Made by a program: the position numbers and the translations under genes. The notes under the pieces are model-generated. The model ran no database searches, was not told the DNA's origin, and was given only the letters and a program-made list of their open reading frames with translations. A DNA stretch of 64,000 bases from Motilibacter deserti (GTDB taxonomy: Bacteria; Actinomycetota; Actinomycetes; Motilibacterales; Motilibacteraceae): NCBI RefSeq assembly GCF_011250635.1, contig NZ_JAANNP010000004.1:62001-126000 (forward strand), read 5' to 3'. This document shows, piece by piece, positions 35,808 to 43,911 of the stretch. Position 1 is the stretch's first letter. Each line of letters begins with the position of its first letter.

Positions 35808-37240
35808 GCGGGCCGCTCGTCGTCGTCGGCGACGCGCTGCTCGACGTCGACGTCCTCGGCGCCGTCGAGCGCGTGGCGCCGGACGCCCCTGTGCCGGTGC
35901 TCGACGTGGCCGAGGAGCGGCCGCGCCCCGGCGGCGCAGCGCTCGCGGCGCTGCTCGCCGCGCAGGACGGCCGGGAGGTCGTGCTCGTCGCGCCGCTGGC
36001 GGACGATGCCGCGGCGGCCCGCCTGCGCGAGCTCCTCGCACCCCACCTGCGGGTCGTGCCCGTGCCGTGGGGCGGCAGCACGCCGGTGAAGACCCGGGTC
36101 CGCTCGGCGGGCCAGTCCCTCGTCCGGCTCGACACCGGCGGTGCGGACGGCCCGGTCGGTGACCCCGGGCCGGAGGTCGCGCGGGTGCTGGAGTCGGCGT
36201 CGGCGGTGCTCGTCGCCGACTACGGCCGCGGGGCCACCTCCTCGCCCGCGCTGCGCACGCTGCTGGCCCGGGCCGCCGCGCGCGTGCCGCTGGTCTGGGA
36301 CCCGCACCCGCGCGGGGCCTCCCCGGTCCCGGGCGCGCGGCTCTGCACGCCGAACGGCTCGGAGGCGGCACGCGCCGCGGTCGAGTTCGGGGTGCCCGCG
36401 GACGTCGAGGGCACGGTCGCCGCGGCGAGCCGGCGGGGCGAGGCGCTCGCCCGTGGCTGGGGCGCTGCCGCGGTGTCGGTGACGCTCGGCGCGCGCGGCG
36501 CGCTGCTCTCGTTCGGCGAGGGAGCTCCGCTCGTCGTTCCCGCTCCCTTCGTGCCGTGCGCCGACCCGTGCGGGGCCGGCGACCGTTTCGCGGCGGCCGC
36601 CGCCGGGCTGCTCGCCGACGGCGCCCTGCCCAGCGAGGCCGTCACGGGTGCGGTCGCCGCGGCGTCGGCCTTCGTCGCCGCGGGCGGCGCTTCGGCCGTA
36701 CGCGTCGGCGCGGCCGCCCCGCCGGCATCCGTCGCCGGCACCGGCTCGGACCGCGTCGCCGACGTCATCGCGGCGACACGGGCGGCGGGCGGCACGGTCG
36801 TCGCGACCGGAGGCTGCTTCGACCTGCTGCACGCCGGGCACGTGGCGACGCTCGAGGCCGCTCGCGCCCTCGGCGACTGCCTCGTCGTCTGCCTCAACAG
36901 CGACGACTCGGTGCGCCGGCTCAAGGGCCCGGAGCGGCCGCTGCAGCCGCAGGACGACCGTCGCCGCGTGCTCGAGGCGCTGGCCTGTGTCGACGCCGTG
37001 GTCGTGTTCGACGAGGACACCCCCGAGGCCGCCCTCGCCGGGCTCCGTCCCGACGTCTGGGCCAAAGGCGGCGACTACGCCGGAACCGAGCTTCCCGAAT
37101 CCAAGCTCGTGCAGTCCTGGGGAGGCGCAGCCGTCGTGCTGCCCTACCTCGACGGGCGGTCCACCACCGCACTCGTCCGGACCGCCCGTGACCGCGGTGC
37201 TGCACTACCGAACAGCAACTCCCGATTCATAGATGCCTGA
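35804..37240 (+). CDS. hldE: HldE-like bifunctional heptose-7-P kinase / heptose-1-P adenylyltransferase
   Basis: 478 residues. The N-terminal PfkB-type kinase (~1-305) shows VVGDALLDVDVLG, RPGGAALAA, the ADYGRG segment and the catalytic loop DPCGAGDRFAAAAAG. The C-terminal nucleotidyltransferase (~320-478) shows VVATGGCFDLLHAGHV with the HxGH-type LHAGH, LNSDDSVRRLKGPERPL and WAKGGDY. Both halves match HldE, making ADP-D-glycero-beta-D-manno-heptose together with GmhA and GmhB. GTG 35804 overlaps the gmhA stop. No HldD epimerase is evident, so the D,D-heptose form is the predicted donor. Confidence 0.93.
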   Translation: MSGPLVVVGDALLDVDVLGAVERVAPDAPVPVLDVAEERPRPGGAALAALLAAQDGREVVLVAPLADDAAAARLRELLAPHLRVVPVPWGGSTPVKTRVRSAGQSLVRLDTGGADGPVGDPGPEVARVLESASAVLVADYGRGATSSPALRTLLARAAARVPLVWDPHPRGASPVPGARLCTPNGSEAARAAVEFGVPADVEGTVAAASRRGEALARGWGAAAVSVTLGARGALLSFGEGAPLVVPAPFVPCADPCGAGDRFAAAAAGLLADGALPSEAVTGAVAAASAFVAAGGASAVRVGAAAPPASVAGTGSDRVADVIAATRAAGGTVVATGGCFDLLHAGHVATLEAARALGDCLVVCLNSDDSVRRLKGPERPLQPQDDRRRVLEALACVDAVVVFDEDTPEAALAGLRPDVWAKGGDYAGTELPESKLVQSWGGAAVVLPYLDGRSTTALVRTARDRGAALPNSNSRFIDA

Positions 37241-37265
37241 TTCGCTGATGTCCAAAGGAGACAGC

Positions 37266-37955
37266 ATGAGCAACCCCGTCGGCCGCGTCCTGGTGACCGG
37301 CGGCTCGTCAGGCCTCGGAGCGGCAGTCGTCGAGGCCGTGCAGGCCGACGGCGGCACCGCCTACGTCCTCGACCGGGTCGCGCCCGAGGCCGAGGTCGAG
37401 CACGAGATCGTCGACATCGCCGACACCCGGGCCGCCGAGGCCGCGGTCCGCAAGGTCGCCGAGCGGGCCGGTGGCCTCGACGCCGTCGTCACCGCCGCCG
37501 GCATCGACCGATGCGGGCGGCTCGAGGACGTCGCCGCCGAGGAGTGGGAGCGGGTGATCGCCGTCAACCTGCTCGGCACGGCGGCCGTCGTCCGCGCCGC
37601 CCTGCCCGCGCTGCTCGACAGCCACGGCAAGGTCGTGACCGTCGCGTCCACGCTGGGCCTGCGCGCGCTGTCGGACGCCACGGCGTACTCCGCCTCGAAG
37701 TTCGGCGTGGTGGGCTTCACCCGCGCGCTCAACGCGGAGACCCAGGGGCGCATCGGCGTCACGCTGCTCATCCCCGGTGGCATGCAGACGCACTTCTTCG
37801 ACGACCGCGACCCGCAGTACAAGCCCGGCCCCGACGCCAAGCTCAACCGGCCGCAGGACGTGGCCCAGACGGTGCTGTTCGCGCTCAAGCAGCCGCAGGG
37901 GTGCGAGGTGCGCGAGCTGCTCGTCGCGGCCAGCGTCGAGAGCTCTTGGCCGTAA
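37266..37955 (+). CDS. Classical short-chain dehydrogenase/reductase in heptose operon
   Basis: 229 residues. VLVTGGSSGLGAAVVEAV, NLLGTAAVV, then Ser and YSASK active site, and LLIPGGMQTHFF. ATG 37266 was chosen for the strong AAAGGAG six bases upstream. Too short and of the wrong SDR subfamily for HldD. It may oxidise or reduce a sugar or lipid intermediate of the glycan. Confidence 0.88.
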   Translation: MSNPVGRVLVTGGSSGLGAAVVEAVQADGGTAYVLDRVAPEAEVEHEIVDIADTRAAEAAVRKVAERAGGLDAVVTAAGIDRCGRLEDVAAEEWERVIAVNLLGTAAVVRAALPALLDSHGKVVTVASTLGLRALSDATAYSASKFGVVGFTRALNAETQGRIGVTLLIPGGMQTHFFDDRDPQYKPGPDAKLNRPQDVAQTVLFALKQPQGCEVRELLVAASVESSWP

Positions 37956-38935
37956 TCGAGCCTTCGGCAGAGTCGGCTCCGCCCGGCACCCCGCGGCCGA
38001 GCGCGCTCGTCCTGCGCGCGCTCGGCCTCGGGGACCTGCTGACTGCCGTCCCCGCGCTGCGGGGGCTGCGCCGGGCGCTGCCCGGACACCGCCTCGTGCT
38101 GGCCACGCCTGACGCGCTCGCGCCGGTCGCCCTGCTGTCGGGGGCGGTCGACGCGACCACCGACGCGCGCGGGCTCGACGGGCCGCTTGCCTGGGACGGC
38201 CCGCCGCCCGCGGTGGCGGTCAACCTGCACGGCAGCGGCCCGCAGAGCCACCAGCTGCTCGCGTCCCTGCGCCCCGGGCGGCTCCTGGCCTTCGCCAACA
38301 CCGCTGCGGGCGTCGAGGGGCCGGCGTGGGAGCCGGCAGAGCACGAGCGGGTGCGCTGGTGCCGCCTCGTGGCGTCGCAGCTGGAACCGTGCGAGCCTGA
38401 TGACCTCGTGCTCGCGCGACCGGATGCCGGGTCCCCGGCCCCCGGAGCAGTCGTCGTGCACCCCGGCGCGGCGTACGCGAGCCGGCGCTGGCCGGTGGAG
38501 CGCTTCGCGGAGGTCGCCGCCACGCTGCGAGCTGCGGGCCACCGGATCGTGGTGACCGGGTCCGCGGGGGAGCGTGGCCTCGCCGAGCGGCTCGCGGCCG
38601 GCGCGGGCCTTCCCGCCGACGACGTCCTCGCCGGGAGCACCTCCCTGCTCGAGCTCGCGGCCCTGGTGGCCGACGCCGCCCTCGTCGTCTCGGGGGACAC
38701 CGGCATCGCCCACCTCGCGTTCGCGTACGAGCGCCCGAGCGTCACCGTCTTTGGCCCGGCGCCGCCGGCCCGCTGGGGACCGCCTCCGCCCGGGCGTCAC
38801 GTCGTGGTGTGGCACGGGGACCCGGACGACCCGTGGCGCGAGGGCGACGTCTTCGGAGCCAGCCCGGTCCCCGAGCTGCTCGACGTTGCCGTGCCCGAGG
38901 TCCTGGACGCGGCGAAGCGCGCGCTGCGCGCCTGA
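37946..38935 (+). CDS. Glycosyltransferase family 9 (heptosyltransferase-like) 2
   Basis: 329 residues. ALVLRALGLGDLLTAVPALRGLRRALPGHRLVLAT is the GT9 N-terminal signature. VVVHPGAAYASRRWPVERFAEVA, IVVTGSAGERGLAERLA and LVVSGDTGIAHLAFAYERPSVTVFGP follow. TTG 37946 starts it, overlapping the SDR by ten bases. Last gene of the operon. A second GT9 suggests at least two heptose (or related) residues are added. Confidence 0.88.
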   Translation: MAVIEPSAESAPPGTPRPSALVLRALGLGDLLTAVPALRGLRRALPGHRLVLATPDALAPVALLSGAVDATTDARGLDGPLAWDGPPPAVAVNLHGSGPQSHQLLASLRPGRLLAFANTAAGVEGPAWEPAEHERVRWCRLVASQLEPCEPDDLVLARPDAGSPAPGAVVVHPGAAYASRRWPVERFAEVAATLRAAGHRIVVTGSAGERGLAERLAAGAGLPADDVLAGSTSLLELAALVADAALVVSGDTGIAHLAFAYERPSVTVFGPAPPARWGPPPPGRHVVVWHGDPDDPWREGDVFGASPVPELLDVAVPEVLDAAKRALRA

Positions 38936-38989
38936 TCATCGCGGCCCCGTCCCGGCATGCCGGGGCTGAGCGGAGGGTACCGGCAGCCC

Positions 38990-39574
38990 ATGAGCAGTCG
39001 AGTTCCCCTGGACGCCCTTTTCGCCGGCTACCTGCACGACCTCGCGGAGCTAGCCGAGCTCGCCCGCGACGAGCACGCAGAAGGCCTGCGCGGAGCCCGC
39101 GCGCTGGTCGGCAAGCTGGTGCTCGAGGCGCTCCGCGTCAGCGTCGACGAGAGGCACTTCCTGCTCCCGGTGGTGCAGGAGGCCTTGGCGGACGGGGCCG
39201 ACCGGTCCCGGGGCATCGTGGCCGACCTCGACGAGCTGGAGGCGAAGGTCGTCGCGCTCGAGGGGCTGGACCCCACGACACCGGCCGCTGGCGCCGCGCT
39301 CGAGGAGCTGACCGAGACCGTCGTGGCCTTGGCGCGCGAGCAGCGCGCCGGCGTGCTTCCGGCCCTCGCCGAGGCGGTCGACGACCGCGAGCTGGTGGCG
39401 CTCGCCGCTCCTGCGAGCCCGACGCAGCAGGCAGGGACGACGCACTCGCACCCCAAGCTCCCGCCGCAGTACGACCTGCAGCAGTGGCCGACGCGCGGCC
39501 TCGCCCGCGTGACGCGCGAAGCGCTCGAGCACGAAGCGCGCATCCGCGAAGCCGACTTCTCCTCCACCTCCTGA
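38990..39574 (+). CDS. Hemerythrin-HHE-like four-helix protein
   Basis: 194 residues, mostly helical: HDLAELAELARDEHAEGL, LRVSVDERHFLLPVVQEAL, then two further amphipathic helices and a disordered tail with HSHPKLPPQYDLQQWPTRG. The His/Glu spacing in DERHFLLPVV resembles HHE proteins, but the ligand set is incomplete to my eye, so diiron binding is uncertain. ATG 38990 is preceded by GGAGGG. Confidence 0.55.
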   Translation: MSSRVPLDALFAGYLHDLAELAELARDEHAEGLRGARALVGKLVLEALRVSVDERHFLLPVVQEALADGADRSRGIVADLDELEAKVVALEGLDPTTPAAGAALEELTETVVALAREQRAGVLPALAEAVDDRELVALAAPASPTQQAGTTHSHPKLPPQYDLQQWPTRGLARVTREALEHEARIREADFSSTS

Positions 39575-39592
39575 CGCCACCCACTCTTGCGC

Positions 39593-39663
39593 TGATCATG
39601 CACATGTGGCGAGTTGTCCCCAGGCGTTGTGGCTGTGGACAACTCGCCACATGTGCATGATCA
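39593..39663. repeat. Long perfect palindrome (27-bp arms, 17-base loop)
   Basis: Arms 39593-39619 and 39637-39663 are exact reverse complements (left arm begins TGATCATGCACATGTGGCGA), with a 17-base loop. It starts 18 bases after the hemerythrin-like stop. Far longer and more AT-rich than the usual terminators here, it looks like a dispersed palindromic repeat or MITE-like element. I found no second copy in this window. Confidence 0.85.
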
Positions 39664-39784
39664 CGGGGGAGGGGAGGGCGGACGACGCCGGAGCACGTCA
39701 CGGTAGGCGACCGCTGGTCCGCGACGACGCCCCGCGTCGACACAGTGCCGTGTCAGCAGCCATTCCCCGGCAGAGGACGCCTCA

Positions 39785-40627
39785 TCAGCGGGCCAAGGGG
39801 TAGTCGGTCACGGTGACCGAGACGGTCACCTCGGTCCGCTCGCCCAGTGCCTGGGTACGCCGCTCGAGCTCGGCGGCGTCGAGGTGGCGTGCGCTCGGGC
39901 CGGCCGCCACGAGCGCGGCCGCCTCGGGCCGGGTGAGCGCCACCGCGTACTCGACCAGCTCGTCCGCACCGGCCCGGAACCCCGGTCCGAGCGCGGCGTC
40001 GACGCGCCGGCGCTTGTCGCCGGCGACGGTGAGCAGCCCGAGGGCGTCGACGAGCTCGTGCAGGTGGCTCGGGGTCGGCGCCGCGACCACGACCGCACCG
40101 CGCTGGTCGAGGACGCGCGCGAGCTCGGGGCCGTTGCGCGGGGCGAAGACGTTGAGCACGACCGCGGCCGTGGCGTCCTGCAGGGGCAGCCGCTGCCAGG
40201 CGTCGCAGGCAACGGCGCCGATCCGTGGGTGGGCCCGGGCGGCGCGGCGCAGCGCTGGCTTGGACGCGTCCAGCGCGACGCCGGCGCGGCCCGGAAGGGC
40301 GTCGAGGACGTCGGCGAGGTACCACCCCGTGCCGGCGCCGAGGTCCAGGAGGCAGCCGGGGACTCCATCCGCCGACGAGGCCGCGTGGGCCGTGACCGCG
40401 GCCCGCAGCCGATCGAAGTGCCCTGCCGCGAGGAACGCGTCGCGCGACGCCACCATCTGCGCGCTGTCCCCGGTCTCCAGCCGACCGGCCGCCGGCAGCA
40501 GCGTGACGTACCCCTGCCGTGCCACGTCGAAGGAATGGCCGTTCGCGCACCGCACGACGACGTCCCGGAGCTCGAGCGGCTGGGTGCAGGACGGGCAGGA
40601 CAGGTAGGGGACCGCGTCGGCGAGCAC
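39785..40627 (-). CDS. rlmA: 23S rRNA (guanine-N1)-methyltransferase, RlmA family
   Basis: 280 residues. The N-terminal zinc finger CPSCTQPLELRDVVVRCANGH is the RlmA/TlrB hallmark, followed by FDVARQGYVTLLP. The methyltransferase core has LLDLGAGTGWYLADVL and LNVFAPRNGPELARVL. It methylates G745/G748 in helix 35 of 23S rRNA; TlrB members give macrolide resistance. GTG 40627 follows TAGCCT by five bases, probably leaderless. Confidence 0.93.
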   Translation of the reverse strand: MLADAVPYLSCPSCTQPLELRDVVVRCANGHSFDVARQGYVTLLPAAGRLETGDSAQMVASRDAFLAAGHFDRLRAAVTAHAASSADGVPGCLLDLGAGTGWYLADVLDALPGRAGVALDASKPALRRAARAHPRIGAVACDAWQRLPLQDATAAVVLNVFAPRNGPELARVLDQRGAVVVAAPTPSHLHELVDALGLLTVAGDKRRRVDAALGPGFRAGADELVEYAVALTRPEAAALVAAGPSARHLDAAELERRTQALGERTEVTVSVTVTDYPLAR

Positions 40628-40632
40628 GCTCG

Positions 40633-40638
40633 AGGCTA
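40633..40638 (-). promoter_or_regulatory. -10 element of leaderless rlmA gene
   Basis: On the minus strand TAGCCT lies five bases before GTG 40627. Confidence 0.4.
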
Positions 40639-40673
40639 GCCCGCCCCGGTCCTCATCGCGTCGGTTAGACAGG

Positions 40674-40712
40674 CCGAAGGGCCGTTCCCTGAAGCAGGAA
40701 ACGGCCCTTCGG
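40674..40712 (-). terminator. Strong hairpin terminator after SRPBCC gene
   Basis: CCGAAGGGCCGTTCC pairs with GGAAACGGCCCTTCGG (one-base bulge), about 15 bp, 21 bases past the stop at 40733. Confidence 0.75.
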
Positions 40713-40732
40713 ATGCTGCGGTCGCCGACGGA

Positions 40733-41200
40733 TCAGGCGGTGGGCGGAGCCTCGACGTTGCCGCGCCAGGCGCCCGTCTCGTTGCCGCCACGGCTCTCGA
40801 TGAACCGCTTGAACCGCTCGAGGTCGCCCTTCACGCGGCGCTCGACGAAGCCGAGCTTGTCGCCCACCTGCTCGACGAAGCCCTCGGGCGAGTAGTCCAT
40901 CTGGACCATGATCCGCGTCGTGTTGGGGTCGATGCGGTGGAAGGTGACGACGCCGGCCTGGGTGGTGCCGTCGACGGACTTCCACGCCACGCGCTCGTCC
41001 GGGTGCTGCTCGGTGATCTCGGCGTCGAACTCGCGCTTCTGGCCGGCGATCTCGGTCACCCAGTGCGTCATCGTGTCGCTGACCTGGTCGATCCGCTCGA
41101 CACCCTCCATGAACTGGGGGAACGTCTCGAACTGCGTCCACTGGTTGTAGACGGCCGAGACCGGGACCTCGACGTCGATCGACTGCTCGACGGTGCTCAT
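40733..41200 (-). CDS. SRPBCC (START-like) family protein
   Basis: 155 residues. EVPVSAVYNQWTQFETFPQFMEGVERI is the N-terminal signature of the polyketide-cyclase/START-like group; DERVAWKSVDGTTQAGVVTFHRI continues the helix-grip fold. Binds hydrophobic ligands; role unknown. GAGGAG before ATG 41200. Confidence 0.88.
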   Translation of the reverse strand: MSTVEQSIDVEVPVSAVYNQWTQFETFPQFMEGVERIDQVSDTMTHWVTEIAGQKREFDAEITEQHPDERVAWKSVDGTTQAGVVTFHRIDPNTTRIMVQMDYSPEGFVEQVGDKLGFVERRVKGDLERFKRFIESRGGNETGAWRGNVEAPPTA

Positions 41201-41353
41201 GCGAAATGCTCCTCGGGTCGCTTGGGGTCGATCACCAGCATTCCCAGGGGCAAGGCGCCCGAAAACCGCGTCAGGCCTGGTTCAAGCCCGAGGTGCAGAG
41301 GCGTCCGCGAGCCCTCGTTCCCCGACGTTCGCAACCGGGACGCTCGATCCGGC

Positions 41354-42796
41354 TCAGGACGCCGAGCCCGGCGACCCGAGGTGGACGACCTTCGTCGTCG
41401 TCATCTCGTCGAGCAGCTCGGGCCCGTAGCCGAAGCCCGCCCCGCTGGCCCCTCGCGGCTGCGCGGCGCCACCCGGAGCGCCGCCGAACACCGCGTTGAC
41501 CTTGACGGTGCCCACCGGCAGCTCGCGCCAGGCCCGCTGGGCGTGCTCGACGTCCGCGGTGAGCACGGTGGCCGCGAGCCCGTACTCGGACTCGGCGCTG
41601 GCCGCCAGGCCCTCCTCGAACGAGGAGACGACCTGCACCGGTGCCACCGGCCCGAAGGTCTCCTCCCGCATGACGAGCATGTCCGGGGTGCAGTCGGCGA
41701 GGACCGTGGCCGGGTAGAAGGCGCCAGGCCCGTCGGGGACCTCTCCACCGCAGAGCAGCCGCGCCCCGGTCTTGACGGCGTCCTCGACGTGCCGGTGGAC
41801 GTCGTCGCGTGCCCGCCTATCGACGAGCGGGCCGAGCTGGGTCGCCGGGTCGGTGCCCGGGCCGAGCCGGAGGCTCTGGGCGCGGTCCACGAGCGCGGCG
41901 AGGAAGGCGTCGGCGATGTCGGCGTGGACGTAGACCCGCTCTACCGACGTGCAGATCTGGCCCGCGTTCGCGAACGCGCCCAGCGCCGCCTGTGCGGCGG
42001 CCCATCGGGGGTCGACGCCCGCGTCGACGAGCAGCGGGTCCTTGCCGCCGTTCTCGAGCAGCGCCTTCGCGCCCGTACGCGCTGTGGCGGCCGCGATCGA
42101 CCGGCCGGCGCGGGTGGAGCCGACGTGCGCCACGAGGTCCACGTCGTCGGCTCCGGCGAGCTCGGCGCCCGTCGAGCCGTCGCCGCAGACGACGCCGAGC
42201 ACGCCGGCCGGCAGGTCCTCGGCCAGCAGCTGCGCGAGCCGGACGAGGGTGTGCGGGGAGCGCTCGCTGGGCTTGAGCACGACGACGTTGCCGGCGACGA
42301 GCGCGGCGCCGAGCAGGCCGCAGGCGACCGCGACCGGGTCGTTCCACGGCACGATTGCCGCGACGACGCCCCGCGGCTGCGGCAGCATGAGGTCGCTGGC
42401 GCCCCAGCCGCCCTGCAGCGCCTTCCCGCGATGCAGCGGCCCGAGCTCGGCGTACTGCGCGAGCGTCCCGGCTCCGGCCAGCACGCCGCCGCGGGCGTCC
42501 CCGAGCGGCTTGCCCATCTCGCGCGTGGTCAGCTCGGCGAGCTCGTCGGCGGCGGCGCGGACCCGTGCCGCCGCGCCGGCGAGCCACGCGCCGCGCTCGG
42601 CGGGGGCGGTCCGTGCCCACGCGTCGCGCGCCGTGAGCGCCGCGTCGAGCGCCGCGCGCACCTCCGGCCCCTCCGCGACGGGGACGGTCCCGACGAGCTC
42701 GTCGGTGGCGGGGTCGAGGACGTCGAACGTACGGGTGCCCGCCGCTCCCCACGTACCGTCGATCAGGTGCTGCGCCTGGGGAGAGGTGCTGGCCAC
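41354..42796 (-). CDS. NAD(P)-dependent aldehyde dehydrogenase
   Basis: 480 residues. VVAAIVPWNDPVAVACGLLGAALVAGNVVVLKPSE (cofactor and Asn regions), the LLENGGKDP region near the Glu, catalytic Cys in NAGQICTSVERVY, and EETFGPVAPV. It resembles betaine/gamma-aminobutyraldehyde dehydrogenases. The usual LELGGK reads LLENGGK. GTG 42796 with GGAGG upstream. Confidence 0.9.
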   Translation of the reverse strand: MASTSPQAQHLIDGTWGAAGTRTFDVLDPATDELVGTVPVAEGPEVRAALDAALTARDAWARTAPAERGAWLAGAAARVRAAADELAELTTREMGKPLGDARGGVLAGAGTLAQYAELGPLHRGKALQGGWGASDLMLPQPRGVVAAIVPWNDPVAVACGLLGAALVAGNVVVLKPSERSPHTLVRLAQLLAEDLPAGVLGVVCGDGSTGAELAGADDVDLVAHVGSTRAGRSIAAATARTGAKALLENGGKDPLLVDAGVDPRWAAAQAALGAFANAGQICTSVERVYVHADIADAFLAALVDRAQSLRLGPGTDPATQLGPLVDRRARDDVHRHVEDAVKTGARLLCGGEVPDGPGAFYPATVLADCTPDMLVMREETFGPVAPVQVVSSFEEGLAASAESEYGLAATVLTADVEHAQRAWRELPVGTVKVNAVFGGAPGGAAQPRGASGAGFGYGPELLDEMTTTKVVHLGSPGSAS

Positions 42797-42981
42797 GCGG
42801 TGCCTCCAGTTCTGCCGTGGACGACGGGCGTCGTGCGCGCCGACCCCGCCGTCGGGTGCCGCTGATGCAATCACAGTGGCCCGGTGACCGCCGCGCGCCC
42901 GGCGGCCCGGCGCGCCGTGCGACTGGCCCGAAGATCCGCGAGCACGTTCCGCCGGGCGCACCGTGGGGAATCACGGCGGGC

Positions 42982-43911
42982 ATGGCATGGGCACTCGGAT
43001 CGATGGTCGGACGGGCTTCGGGGCTTCCCGGGCCGCTGCAGAGCGCGCTGGAGCGCGGGATGCGCGCGATCGAGGACGCCTCCCTGCTGGACAGGGTGAA
43101 CGGCCCGCTCGCGGAGGCGGTGCGCAAGGTGGCGGAGAAGCAGCCGCGGATCGCCGACGTGCTGCACGGCGTGCCCGTGGGGCACCCGCTGCACCCCGCG
43201 ATGGTCCTGGTGCCGGTGGGGACCTGGACCTCGGCGGCCGTGCTCGACCTCGTGCCCCGGACCGGGCCGGCGGTCCCCGTCCTCATCGCGACCGGCGTCC
43301 TGTCGGCCGGTCCCGCCGCCGCGGCCGGGCTCGTCGACTGGGCGGAGCTGCACCCGCAGCAGCAGCGCGTCGGGCTCGTCCACGCCGTCTCCAACACCGC
43401 CGGGCTCGCGCTCTACACGGCGAGCCTCGTGGCGCGGCTGCGCGGGCACGGGGCGACGGGGCGAGCGCTGTCGTACGCCGGCTTCGGCGCCGTCATGGCC
43501 GGCGGCTTCCTCGGCGGCCACCTGTCCTATCGGCAGGCCGCCGGGGCCAACCACGTCGAGGACGTCCCGCACATCGTGCCGCCGGGCTGGCACGACCTCT
43601 GCGCCATCGACGACCTGCCGGAGGGGCGGCCGGTCCGCCGGCTCGTGGGGGAGGCGCCTGTCGTCGCCGTGCGCCGGGGCAAGGCGATCGACGTGCTGGC
43701 CGACAAGTGCTCGCACCTGTCGGGCCCGCTGCACGAGGGCCGCGTGCACGACGTGGACGGCGAGGCCTGCATCACGTGCCCCTGGCACGGCAGCACCTTC
43801 CGGCTGGACGACGGTGACGTCGTCGCCGGGCCGGCCACCGCGCCGCAGCCGTCGTTCGACGTACGCGTGGACGCCGGCCGCGTCCAGGTCCGGCTCCCCG
43901 GCGCCGGGTGA
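42982..43911 (+). CDS. DUF2231-type membrane domain fused to Rieske [2Fe-2S] domain
   Basis: 309 residues. An N-terminal helical region is followed by a DUF2231-like membrane part with HGVPVGHPLHPAMVLVPVGTWTSAAVLD and about four TM helices (~75-195). A C-terminal Rieske domain has CSHLSGPLHEG and CPWHGSTF (Cys-x-His and Cys-x2-His ligands). It is probably a membrane electron carrier or oxygenase partner. ATG 42982 was chosen; ATG 42865 is an alternative. Its stop overlaps the start of the kinase gene (GTGA). Confidence 0.82.
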   Translation: MAWALGSMVGRASGLPGPLQSALERGMRAIEDASLLDRVNGPLAEAVRKVAEKQPRIADVLHGVPVGHPLHPAMVLVPVGTWTSAAVLDLVPRTGPAVPVLIATGVLSAGPAAAAGLVDWAELHPQQQRVGLVHAVSNTAGLALYTASLVARLRGHGATGRALSYAGFGAVMAGGFLGGHLSYRQAAGANHVEDVPHIVPPGWHDLCAIDDLPEGRPVRRLVGEAPVVAVRRGKAIDVLADKCSHLSGPLHEGRVHDVDGEACITCPWHGSTFRLDDGDVVAGPATAPQPSFDVRVDAGRVQVRLPGAG

